Shown: piece after piece, positions 23,252 through 33,389 of the stretch
Numbering within the stretch: position 1 is the stretch's first letter
Layout: each line of letters opens with the position of its first letter
Origin: Protea cynaroides
Taxonomy: Eukaryota; Streptophyta; Magnoliopsida; Proteales; Proteaceae
Direction of reading: 5' to 3'
Assembly (NCBI GenBank): GCA_028583415.1
Contig: CM053266.1
Coordinates: 84,388,149-84,452,148, forward strand
DNA: 64,000 bases
Notes under the pieces: model-generated
What the model was told of the DNA's origin: nothing
Database searches by the model: none
The model's input: the letters and a program-made list of their open reading frames with translations, nothing else
Translations under genes and position numbers: made by a program

Positions 23252-23714
23252 TTATTGAACAATTCCACTCTGTACTCCATTTCTTTTTCTGCCATTCCAA
23301 ATATCTGCACAATTATCAAATAAGTTTTGAGGATAGATTGGTAAGAGGGAAAAAGAGATAACCCGTACAAATACAAAACCAACAAGAAGCCAACAATACA
23401 AAGCAAATGCTTTCAACAAAATAAACTTTCTTTTTCCTCTTTCGATACATTGTAAAAAAAACATAAATAAATAAATAATTTCTCATAAGTTTGCATCTAA
23501 AACAATGATTTCAAATTTATCACAACATATAAACCCAATAACAAAGAGAAGTAACACAGAAGGAGAGGAGCAGCATTGATGCATATCAATTTAAACGTAA
23601 GTACAAAAAAATTTCTGGGCCTTTAGCTAATAAATTAGTCAGAGCCAACAAACTGATAAGCAACCAAAATACCTGTGCTTTGTCAAATGCGGTGGGTGAA
23701 TTGTTCGAAGCCAT
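23252..23714 (-). CDS. TIM10: TIM10, mitochondrial intermembrane-space chaperone (5' exons only)
   Basis: On the minus strand, ATG at 23714 opens MASNNSPTAFDKAQ, ending at a GT donor (exon 23673-23714). After an intron, acceptor TTGTGCAG leads to exon 23252-23304, encoding IFGMAEKEMEYRVELFN, then GTAGGT. The 'MA..EMEYRVELFNK' segment is the conserved N-terminal helix of plant TIM10. That small Tim protein pairs with TIM9 to escort hydrophobic precursors across the intermembrane space. The twin Cys-x3-Cys motifs belong to the next exon, which I cannot find anywhere between 21,000 and 23,250. Either the rest lies left of the window, beyond about 23 kb of transposon DNA, or it is lost. An upstream acceptor (CTTCTTGTAG, 23720) indicates a 5' UTR intron. 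Confidence 0.72.
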
Positions 23715-23832
23715 CAGACCTACAAGAAGAAGAGCAGAAGAACTCGAGAAAGTAAGGAAAGGTTGAAGAAGCATTATGTACAAATGCAAATTGGGATATT
23801 CAAAGATGAAAGAGATAAGCTTAGTCTGTAAC

Positions 23833-23980
23833 CTTTAGACCGTAACAATGGAGATCAAAGAAATCCCTCTGTTGGAAGTTCTCCTCAGTTTTCAGAATTC
23901 TTCTGAGATCACAGCTTGAACGAGACCAGAGAAACCCTTGGAAGAGAGGAAAGCTAAAAACTGAGAAGGGTTTAAAGGAA
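23833..23980 (-). other. TIM10: TIM10 probable 5' UTR exon
   Basis: About 25-30 bp downstream of a TATA box, a transcribed leader would end at AAAG|GTTACAG (donor near 23833). This pairs with the pyrimidine-rich acceptor ending CTTCTTCTTGTAG just before the ATG. Plant genes for mitochondrial proteins often have such a leader intron. Transcript evidence is lacking. Confidence 0.5.
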
Positions 23981-23996
23981 AAAGACATAGTGCCCT

Positions 23997-24006
23997 TAAT
24001 TATATA
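23997..24006 (-). promoter_or_regulatory. TIM10 TATA box
   Basis: TATATAATTA on the minus strand lies about 290 bp before the ATG and about 25-30 bp before the proposed leader exon. The divergent plus-strand gene starts translating at 24169, so the intervening ~165 bp probably serves both genes. Confidence 0.5.
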
Positions 24007-24168
24007 CGGGTCAATACAGGGCCAGACGATCAAACATTGGTTGCTCGATCATACAATGACGAGGGTATATTTGTAATTATACAACATAAAATGATGGTTT
24101 AGGAGAAAATAATCAAATACCATATTTTAGGAACTGAGAAGCAGACATCAGTTCTGGACGTTTTGGCC

Positions 24169-24419
24169 ATGGCGAGCTCTCTCTGGTTATCACAGCAGGT
24201 ATGTTCTCCTGGATTCGATTGATTGTCCTCTTTTGTATTATAAGTTTTGAGTTACACGAACATGTGATTTGTTTATCGTAGTTACTTTGATCTAATTCAG
24301 TGTAAAAATTCTCCAAGAATGAATTTTTCCACGAAGTTTCTGTACTTTTTCATTGTAGGAACACCAATCCAAAATAAAACTGACAAAACAAGCTACATTT
24401 TCTTTGGCTAATGAGAATC
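24169..24419 (+). pseudogene. 5' part of an unrecognised host gene, exon 2 cut by Gypsy-2
   Basis: ATG at 24169 gives MASSLWLSQQ, then a donor CAG|GTATGT at 24199. A strong acceptor TTTTTCATTGTAG ends at 24358. The next codons, EHQSKIKLTKQATFSLANEN, run open until Gypsy-2 enters at 24420. After Gypsy-2, the codon begun at 24419 continues at 38305 (HSFANF, then a possible donor TTTT|GTTAGA at 38322). The start, rich in Ser and hydroxylated residues with few acids, could be an organelle targeting peptide. I do not recognise the family. It is divergent from TIM10 with ~450 bp between the two ATGs. Confidence 0.5.
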
Positions 24420-24735
24420 TGATACACAAGGGAATGAAGGTTGTATGAAAGAGGCGACAACGTGGCAAGTGATAGAGCAATGAAAGGGCCTCAAAGACAG
24501 TTAAAAAGGAGAGCATGGACAACAGATTACGAGATATTACAGAATTGCGAGGGAATGACAGGCAAGAGTTTGTAATTCAAAATTCATACATCCTAAAATA
24601 GAGACATAAAAGGAGAGTAACAAGAGAAAGAAAGCATTGAAGATTTTGGAATTAGTTAGTTCTCTCTTCCTCTCTGTTCCTCATTCTTGTAAGTTTAGCT
24701 TGGAGTCCATCTTGAACTCGAATCAAGATTCCTAG
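24420..24735 (+). repeat. Gypsy-2 5' LTR, truncated at its 3' end
   Basis: It is homologous to 37914-38230 over its length, with a ~10-bp deletion near 24450. Similarity ends at CAAGATTCCTA (24733). There the 3' LTR continues for another ~65 bp while this side passes straight into gag. A deletion removed the LTR end, the primer site and the gag N-terminus. Confidence 0.85.
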
Positions 24736-24759
24736 GATCTACTCAATGAACAGAAATTT

Positions 24760-25495
24760 TCTACTAAGAGTTGGACACCTCGACTAGGAGTTCTCCCTTC
24801 TATTTTGGGACCAAAATGGCAAGCATCCCTTGTACTATCACCGGTTCCAGTCGCTACTGTGACCAAATTGCAAATCAAGAGACTCACTCTAACAGAGATT
24901 CAACAAAAAAGAAATAGAGGGTTATGTTTCAACTGTGAGGGGAAATTTCATTCAGGCTACCGGTGTAAGAACCAGCCTGCCATTCTATTTCTTGATGGGG
25001 AAGACAGCGTAGAGTAACAAGTTTTTGATGATACCGAACAGAATGAGGTTCTTGAAATTATAGTAGATTCGGATCCAACTATCAGTCTTCATGCCTTAAC
25101 AGGACAAAACGCCCCTAAGACTCTTCGATTACAAAGCAATACAGCAAGCCATCCGGTGCAGATATTAATTGATAGTGGTAGCACTCACAAATTCATTCAA
25201 GAAAGGTGTACAAAGTTTTTGGAACTCACAATCACTCCATCTAAGCACTTTAGTGTACATGTAGGTAACGGGGAACAATTTTCATGCTTAGGAGTTTGTA
25301 AGGAGGTTTGAATTAATTTGCAAGAGCAAGAGTTCACAATTTTACCCAAAAAAAAAAAAAAAGCAAGAGTTCAAGACAGATTTTTTTGTCATCCCTCTAC
25401 ATGGAGTCAAAATCATTTTGGGGATACAATGCGGTTGCAGTTGTTAGAACCAATTACTAGTTTTGCACAGCTCACAATGGACTTTAGTTGTTGGA
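24760..25495 (+). pseudogene. Gypsy-2 gag C-terminus and protease
   Basis: From about 24805 the reading includes CFNCEGKFHSGYRC (about 24928-24970), a complete C-x2-C-x4-H-x4-C zinc knuckle. A TAA at 25015 is read through by the ancestral frame, which gives the protease motif ILIDSGSTHKFI (about 25165). Frameshifts follow near 25300 and at the A-run at 25350. The frame then reads toward FGDTMRLQLLEPI-type linker sequence, cut near 25,495 by an insertion. Confidence 0.85.
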
Positions 25496-27708
25496 CTTTA
25501 TGTTGTCATTGTTGGCAACTTGGTTGATGTGATAGTGTTTGTGAGCATACAATCAAAGAAATCAGGACCGAGAGTGTCAGTGCAGTGGCACAGATGTGGC
25601 AACTTCGCTTGTGTGTTCTACAGTGTTCTACATGTGTTTCAGATGACTTACAATGAGTTAAATGGGATTTTACACTGATTTTGATGAGAGAGAGTGTTTG
25701 TGGACCCCACTGGTGATGTGGCCGAGTTTCTGATGATGCGACAGTGTTCTTGAAGCTTTTCTGATCATGTTCATGTTTCTCATGTTTCTGGTGTTGTGAC
25801 ATTGAAGAGAGAAATTCAAGAGAGAGAAAGAAGAGAGAGAATCAGAAGAGAGAGAAAGAGGAGAGAGAAAAAAATGTGAGTGGGATCCACAGGTGTGGTG
25901 GCAAGGTGACATGCCAACACAGCAGGCCACGGCACTTGGTATGCATGCACGCAAAGTTTCGGGTTCAAATTCCAAGGTTTGACAGAGTTTTAACTTTAGG
26001 TCTATTTTTGATGGTATCGCAGTAGGTTCATGGAAATCCGACAGTGGAAATATGTAGAGCGTCGAGTTATCTTTCCAACGCAACTTGAATCACTCAATTC
26101 CGACGTCGGATGAGCGAGATATCGCAGTTTCTGTCGGATCACTCGAAAAAGTCATTTCACAAGTTGTTTAGGGGCAATTTCGGCATTTCACAAGTTGTTA
26201 AGGGGTAATTTCATCAAGAAAAAAGAAGAAGATCCGAAATTGGCCACCCAAATGAAGCCACATAGGCTAGATTCCAAGTGGACGACCTTCAAAGTTGCGG
26301 GCTAAGGTGTTATGCGAAGATTCCGTTTAGATTCCATCGCGAGGCTTCTGGTTGGATGGAGGCAGTTTAAAAAGGTGGTTCGTGTTTCACGGAATCGGCG
26401 CCTTATTCGGTGTGGCGTGTTCATCGTGCGACGACGGAAGAGATTCCGATCCAGCGCTGCACGTGATCTCCGATTTTCGGAGGCGTGATTTATCCAGATC
26501 CAAGGACTCAGATTCAATCCCTCCTTTTTGAAGTCAATCTGACGGTCCATGCTGAAGATTCTTTGATAGACCAATCATATCGCGACAGCGCATCGGCGGC
26601 GTGGCTACGGTGCGGCGCAGGTGCGCGGTTATAAAAGGAAAGATATCTTTCCTTATCTGTGATTGGTCAAACTTCAAACTGCCATAACTTCTTCATCCGA
26701 ACTCCAAATCAGTCCGTTCAAGTTGCAGTTTCCATATTTTTTGATGCTCTATACATTGGGTGCCGTTGGGAGTCATAAAAATGTTGGAAAAAAAATCGAA
26801 AATAGGGTTTTGAAGCTTAACAAAGGGTTTTTCTAGGGTTTCGTGCCTGTGGGAGTGATCAATCACCAACTACCTCTTATTTACCCAAAAAAAATCACCA
26901 ACTACCTCTTCTCTATGCATCAATGGAGTGCTAAATCCCTATGAGAGGTCAGTAGAGCTTTTATTTTCACATTCATGGTGATTATGGGTTGTGTGTAAGA
27001 GATTGAAAGTCTGTCAATGAGGTGTGCTCTGTGAATCTATTTCTATCATCATTGAAGGCTGTTAGAGAGTACCTGAGAGCAGTGTGAAGCTTCAGAGAGA
27101 TTGTTGACCATTCGAAAGCATTGTTTGTGAGATTCTCAATTCCTTATCTATTTATGCTTTCAATTTATTGTATGCTAGCGTAGGTGCAAATTGTTGAATA
27201 CCTAGCTAGTGGGGGAAAATTGTAAGGCAAATTTATAAGCCTAAAAAAAAATTGTTATTTGCTTCCCGTGGGTGCGGGATAAGCATGGTGTGCAGCGTGT
27301 GCTGAACACTGGTACTTGATATCTGAATTCCTGACACATGTGTGCCCTCCTAGTTTTATGCTGGGTAAATTGGGTGTATGTACTCCTTGGCCGTGTAGAC
27401 AAGGAAAAGAAGTGTATTGAGTATATACGGAGCCCGTTGGGCATTACTCCGTAGACTAGCCATCACACACTGTGTTGGTGAACCACGTATATCCTGTGTT
27501 GTGAACTGTCTTTATTTTCTTATATATTTTGGAGTGCGTGGAATGGCTTGCAGGATGGGTGTGCAAATCTGGTAGACCTGGCCACTGAGTGGTAGCGAGG
27601 TAGATTTGCATACGCTTGTGTGTGTGTAAAAGAATATATCTCCATCAGCTCTGGACAGCAGTAAATAATCAGAAAAAAGTTTCAGACACTGATTCATCCC
27701 CCCTCTCA
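25495..27708. mobile_element. LTR-like insertion inside Gypsy-2 (probable solo LTR)
   Basis: Gypsy-2 coding sequence stops near 25,490 (GCTCACAATGGACTTTAG) and resumes near 27,709 (TCATATCAAGTTCATC) in the expected protease-RT linker. The ~2.2 kb between is non-coding. It holds a GA-rich patch (25,800-25,875) and ends with TGATTCATCCCCCCTCTCAG. That end resembles sequence often seen at the ends of long plant Copia LTRs. I could not find a clean TG..CA pair with a 5-bp duplication, so the ends are approximate and the class uncertain. Confidence 0.5.
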
Positions 27709-29056
27709 GTGTCATATCAAGTTCATCACCAGTGGCAAGGAAAAACTGTACACTTGCAAGGACAGCAAAAGGCTTCTGCAGAGACAATTACCATTGATCA
27801 ATTGAGGCGATTAAGGGACAGTGGTGCAATTGCAACATGCTTCGCTCTCACGGTTTGCCCCTCAAAAGCAGGAAATTATTCGGCCACCTATTCCACCACA
27901 GTAGAACTAGCCATTCAGTCCTTATTACAACAATATGAAGAGGTATTCCAAGAACCTACTGCACTACCTCCTTCACGTCATGCTGACCATCGGATACAAT
28001 TGGTACCGAATACCACTCCTATCAATGTGAAACCGTATAGGTATCCACATTTCCAAAAAATGAAATTGAGATAATGGTTTCAGAAATGCTTGTGGCAGGA
28101 ATAATCCAACCCAGCATCAGTCCTTTCAGCTGATCACCAGTGTCATTGGTTAAAAAGGATGGGAGTTGGAGACTTGTGTGCATTATAGAGGGCTCAATGT
28201 TGTAACGGTAAGAGATCGTTTCCCTATACCTACTGTGAATGAATTAATTGACAAACGACATGGGCAACAATATTCTCAAAGCTGCACTTAAGAATAGGTT
28301 ATCACCAAGTAAGAATGAGCAAGGAGGATATACCAAAAACTGCTTTCCGCACACATCATTTCCATTACAAAATTCTTGTAATGCCTTTTGGTTTCACAAA
28401 TGCACGGGCGACATTTCAATCCATTATGAATTTGGTATTCTCACTATTCTTACAGAAGTTTGTTATCATATTTTATTTATTTATTTATTTATTTTTTTGA
28501 TATTCTGATTTACAGCATGAATTTGAACTCTCATGTGGAGCATTTAGGCCAAGTACTCCACTGCTTGATACAACACCAACTATATGCCAAAATGAGTAAG
28601 TGCACCTTTGCTCAAGGATCCATCGATTACTTGGGACATATCATTAGTGGATCAGGAATCGAACCAGATCAAACAAAAATTCAAACAATGATACATTGGC
28701 CGATTCCCATAAATCAAACTCAAGTACGAGGATTTTTGGGGTTGACAGGTTACTACCAACGGTTTGTAAAAGGGTATGCCACCATTGCTGCACCTCTCTA
28801 GGATTTGCTTAAAAAAGAAGGTTACACTTGGTCATCATCATTTCAACAGTCCTCTGAAACAGTTAAAAAAAAGCAACGATAGAGGTACCAGTATTAGCCT
28901 TACTAGATTTCACACAACTATTCGCCATTGAGATTGATGCATCGGGAACTAGTATAGGAGCAGTACTACTGCAACAAGGCCATCCGATTGCATATTTTAG
29001 TAAAAAGTTATGTCCCCAAATGCAATGACAATCCACATATATTCGTGAATTGTATG
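27709..29056 (+). pseudogene. Gypsy-2 RT and start of RNase H
   Basis: The linker and RT entry (LLQQYEEVFQEPTALPPSR, HRIQLVPNTTPINVKPYRYP) lie at 27,900-28,060. A stop and frameshifts follow, then GYHQVRMSKEDIPKTAFRTH and MPFGFTNARATF (28,300-28,415). The catalytic YFDD region is disrupted by a (TTTA)n run at 28,470-28,497, reading YLFIYLFFDILIYS. After it come CTFAQGSIDYLGHIISGSGI (about 28,600) and VRGFLGLTGYYQRFVKGYA (28,720). RNase H (ALLDF..LFAIEIDASG..IGAVLLQQGHPIAYFSK) follows in a decayed frame to the N gap. Confidence 0.88.
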
Positions 29057-29556
29057 NNNNNNNNNNNNNNNNNNNNNNNNNNNNNNNNNNNNNNNNNNNN
29101 NNNNNNNNNNNNNNNNNNNNNNNNNNNNNNNNNNNNNNNNNNNNNNNNNNNNNNNNNNNNNNNNNNNNNNNNNNNNNNNNNNNNNNNNNNNNNNNNNNNN
29201 NNNNNNNNNNNNNNNNNNNNNNNNNNNNNNNNNNNNNNNNNNNNNNNNNNNNNNNNNNNNNNNNNNNNNNNNNNNNNNNNNNNNNNNNNNNNNNNNNNNN
29301 NNNNNNNNNNNNNNNNNNNNNNNNNNNNNNNNNNNNNNNNNNNNNNNNNNNNNNNNNNNNNNNNNNNNNNNNNNNNNNNNNNNNNNNNNNNNNNNNNNNN
29401 NNNNNNNNNNNNNNNNNNNNNNNNNNNNNNNNNNNNNNNNNNNNNNNNNNNNNNNNNNNNNNNNNNNNNNNNNNNNNNNNNNNNNNNNNNNNNNNNNNNN
29501 NNNNNNNNNNNNNNNNNNNNNNNNNNNNNNNNNNNNNNNNNNNNNNNNNNNNNNNN
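29057..29556. other. Assembly gap (500 N)
   Basis: It is exactly 500 N. The left flank ends in the RNase H segment encoding IRELY and the right flank opens with IVSAVARWK. Those two segments are adjacent in related elements, so almost no Gypsy-2 coding sequence is missing. Any ORF spanning the gap is an artefact. Confidence 0.95.
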
Positions 29557-29584
29557 CATTGTTTCAGCAGTAGCAAGATGGAAA

Positions 29585-30015
29585 TGTTAGATTCCTGATG
29601 TGTGGGCTTGATCAATTACCTAACCAGTTGTTAAGTGGGAGTTCAATTACTGGTTTGACTGGTTCAGGTCTGGTTCGTCACTGGTTAGAGACTACTAACC
29701 CGGTCCACTGTGGGAATGGTTCTGGGTTAGGGATTGTATTATAAATACAATGGTTAGGGTCCCCGCAGCCATTGGTTTTATCTCTCTGTTGCTCCCATAC
29801 GCACAGAGGCAAAAGGGATCCCAACGAGGCTGTGGAAGACTCTAATCGAAGCATTCAAGGTACAGGAAACGGTCGAAAATCAATCTACAACAAATGGTAT
29901 GTGTTCTATCATCTCTTTTATTGCCCATTGTATTCTAGTTATCTGTGTGGTGGATTCGTTAGGGTTCATGGGAAATCCCATGGGAATAACCCTAATCTGT
30001 ATTAAAATTCTTACA
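29585..30015 (+). repeat. Copia-2 5' LTR
   Basis: It is 431 bp, TGTTAGATTCC...ATTCTTACA. It contains the TATA box TATTATAAATACAAT near 29738 and a downstream leader with GTATGTGTTC. It differs from the 3' copy at about a dozen positions, nearly all C/T or G/A transitions. Confidence 0.95.
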
Positions 30016-30017
30016 AT

Positions 30018-30029
30018 TGGTATCAGAGC
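30018..30029 (+). promoter_or_regulatory. Copia-2 primer binding site (initiator tRNA-Met)
   Basis: TGGTATCAGAGC, the standard plant Copia primer site complementary to the 3' end of initiator tRNA-Met, starts two bases after the LTR. Confidence 0.9.
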
Positions 30030-30199
30030 CACCCACACAGAGCTAGGATCGTAGGTAAGGAATGGTAGAAGTGATTGAATTGAAAAAGGGAGAGATTTTT
30101 CTCCATAATTTTTTCGACGAACTGTCAAAGTTTAAAACCTTTCAAAACTTTTTCGGACTAGTAAAATTTAAAATAAATTATACCAGATTGTAGAACTCG

Positions 30200-30767
30200 G
30201 AAAAAAGAGTCGACCGGTACTAAGCTGGTCGCCGCCGGTAGCCGGACGCGCCCTCACGCTCCGCCTGAAAAGGCGCGTGAGATCCACGCGCCGACAGTTG
30301 GATTTAAAAAAAAAAAAATGTCTGACGGCGCCAAGTCATCGCCGGGTCGACTCGGCGCCGGATCGGTAACCCTAACTGGGTTGCGGGTTGCCTGGGCCGA
30401 GACAACCCAGCCCCGGGGCGCCAAGCCAAGACCGACTCAGTCGGGGCTGGCCCAGCCCAGGCCAAGCCAGCCCGACCAGTCAGACCCAGCCAGGGCTGGC
30501 CCAACCCAGGCCCAGGCCAAGCCAGCCCGACCTGGCAGACCCAGCCTGGACCCGAAACCCGGGTTCATGGCCCGGTGGAACGATCCGAAACCCGAGATTA
30601 TGACCCGACGGGTCGCCCCGAAGACCCAAAAATATATCCGAATAGATTACCCGAAAACCCAGAACCTTGACCCGGATGTACACTTGGTCGAACCGAAAAT
30701 CGGTTTGATTTTGGTCAGACCGGTCAGTTCGGTTCTGCTTGCGGTTCGTACCGGTCCAAACTTTTAA
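30200..30767 (+). repeat. Copia-2 GC-rich leader with Pro/Ala-coding repeats
   Basis: This is a GC-rich island in AT-rich DNA. CCAAGCCAGCCCGACC followed by GCAGACCCAGCC-like sequence is repeated (about 30,460 and 30,517). GGCCCAGCCCAGGCC units occur too. The open stretch at 30318-30767 (rich in QPRPSQPD, ARAGPTQ) reflects the composition and has no gag motif. A diverged relative lies at 45,590-45,960 in Copia-3. Confidence 0.5.
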
Positions 30768-31584
30768 GGCCTGTTTGCCTTGCAGTTTTTTGACTGCATT
30801 CACAATCCGACTTTAAACTGGATTTGTGGGAGCTAGGAAGGTCGGATTGACCTCCGGTTTGTTCCGTTGGACTTGGTTTTCAATGCTCTTCAATCTTAAA
30901 TATATATTGTTACATTTTGATACATTGGGAATAGTAGTATTCCAAATAAATGCTCTTTTGAAGCTCGATTTGCTGTGTTTCTGTAGGTTTTTCTCAATAT
31001 TCTTGTATCATAATGATTGTTGAGATAAAGTGCATGTTTATTTGAATGTTTAGACTTATAAAGTTGATTTTTGAAAACATTCATGGTTATATATATCCCA
31101 CTAGAGCTGCATTTTGGAATTTGTTCATATCATGGTGGAACTTGGTGGATCCCACCAAAGTGGTATACCTTGTTTTGTCATGATGTATTCAAATTCAAGC
31201 GACTGTGTTTGTAAATGCTTTAAAGAATGACAGTGTTCACCCAAGAGTGGCATTGTCCTAGTTTATTCAAATTATGATTTGTACATATTGTGTAATAATT
31301 GGGTGGGACTACTAAAGTGGCAAGCTCAATTCTATCATGATATGCTCAAATCCAGAACTTATGCATTTATAGACATAGTAAAGAAGAATAGTGCTCACTT
31401 AAATGTCACATTATCAAGATTTTCACTTTTGTGAAAGCAGCAAAGAGCGGCATTGTCCACCCAAAGGTGGCAGTGTCAAAGATCATGTAAACTCATGCAC
31501 ATGGATGAAGGATCTTGACTTTAGGAGTTTCATACACCCAAAGGTGGTGGAATTTTGAGAGTCATTATCCCTTCGCAGGTTATG

Positions 31585-31785
31585 CACAGATAGTAGAAGG
31601 ACCAGTGCGTTCTTGTCCAAAGGATAATGGTGTAGTTTCGGTTGACTCTACACAGATAGTAAGAGGACCAGTGCGCTCTTGTCCCAAAGGATAAGGGTGT
31701 AGTTTCGGTTGACTCTACACAGATAGTAAGAGGACCAGTGCACTCTTGTCCCAAAAGGATGAGGGTGTAGTTTCGGTTGACTCTT
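31585..31785 (+). repeat. Three tandem ~66-bp repeats in Copia-2
   Basis: CACAGATAGTAAGAGGACCAG ... GTAGTTTCGGTTGACTCT recurs at 31585, 31651 and 31718 (unit 66-67 bp). Copia-3 has one diverged copy near 46,860-46,930, so the expansion is specific to Copia-2. Confidence 0.85.
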
Positions 31786-33380
31786 CAAAGGAAATGGACT
31801 TGCATATATTTAATTATTGTAAGTTTAAATTATCTTGTGTGTATGTTTGCATTATATCACACATATTAGAGAACATATAATGATCAAACACCTCATGATG
31901 CCTGTTATGGCGGGCCAGTTCTATGAATTGGCATGAAAAAGTGAAAGCTAGTCTAGGAATATTTTAACCTAGTACTCAGCAAAGATTGTATTCTGATCTT
32001 TAGGAATATTCAGTCCCTAAGATCAGGTAAAAGAAAATTCAAATAAGGAACATTGAAAATAGATGTTCAGAGTGAAATCCAAAGAAATTTTGGTCTTTAA
32101 AATGGGTGGAGAGATGTTGTATTCTCAAGGTTGTCTGTACCAGTTTTGATGGTATAGGATGATAATGGTGTGTGAGGAAACGCAGGTTAGAGCTATTAGC
32201 TATCACTAATAAGCTCTAAGATATGTGAATCTCTGTAGGTAACTCATTGGAATATTATAGATGATTCACTTGATTTTCACTTCCTCACCTAAACTGCAAA
32301 GTTAGATCCTGATGACCCATAAACCCAGTGGACAGAAGATGAGTTGATTTCCTTTACACTAAGAAAGAAATTTCAAAGAAAAGAGAAAGGAATGAATGCA
32401 AATGTCATGATGTGTGAGCCATACTCTGACAAATGCAGTAAGTGAAATGTAGGGTCTTATAAAAAGAAAAACAAATTTTCAAGGAACAGTAAGAAACTTC
32501 TGACAAGAAAAATGATTTTATAGAGCTACAGGAACTCAGAAGAAACATGTGGAAAAGGTTATAACTGGAAGAAAAGTAGGATCATGAAACTTTCGAATAA
32601 GAAGGTAATGGAGATTGGAGACTTAAGTAATAGATGTAATCCAAGCCTATTAAAAGTAGCAAAAACCTTATTTACTCTGTAGTTTACTTAGCTATAGAAG
32701 TTAAACAGTATATCCTAATTCCATCCTTAGCATAGACATTTAGGAATCTTATCTAATGAAAGACTGTAAAAAGGTTGTAAAGAACAGAATTCTGAAAACC
32801 CCTAAAGTTAATGACTTACTTACTTGTAAGGTTTGTTTAAGGGAAAGATGACAAGATTAAGAAATATTAAAAGGTATTTGCAATAAGGGAATTGTTGGAT
32901 ATTGTGGACATCAAGATTTTATCTAGGGAATTCTTGTTATAATCAGTCCACTGAATGAGATTCAATAACAAAAGAGTAACAAATAGATGTGATCAAGAGA
33001 ACTCGAGAGTGTATTAGCTCTTTTGGAGTGATCAATTCTGCAGCCTATAGTATTAATAAGGTGCCATGTAAGTTGTTTTCAGTTCAAGTTATCTTCTTGA
33101 TTGGAACTGTAAAAGTAACGTATTTTTATAACACTCGTGGGAGAATGATTATTTTAGGACATTGAGTTATCATTTTTGGGATATCCTCTAATATCTGAAG
33201 GATTCAACAAGATTCATTGGTGATGTTGGTTAACAGTCACATCCAAGAAACATAAGTTTAATGAAATCACATGGAAATTATTGTGGAACAATTAGTTGAG
33301 GTATCAAAAGTATTATCAGAGTGTAATGAGATAATTGTTGAAATTATCTTCATTCAGGTTGATGCATAGCCAAAATACCA
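31786..33380. other. Copia-2 internal region, no readable gene
   Basis: These 1.6 kb sit where gag, protease and integrase should be. The sequence is heavily mutated and I can support no domain, although the spacing suggests decayed gag-integrase. Confidence 0.4.
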
Positions 33381-33389
33381 GAGCTAGAT

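Noticed and set aside
28863..29615. Long ORFs of X residues across the N gap
   Set aside because: They are artefacts of undetermined bases.
30318..30767. 149-codon Pro/Ala-rich ORF in Copia-2
   Set aside because: It is explained by GC-rich repeats in the leader; no gag, RNA-binding or signal motif; frame not kept in Copia-3.
31585..31785. CRISPR-like regularly spaced repeats
   Set aside because: Only three contiguous units without distinct spacers, in a plant retrotransposon; a tandem repeat.
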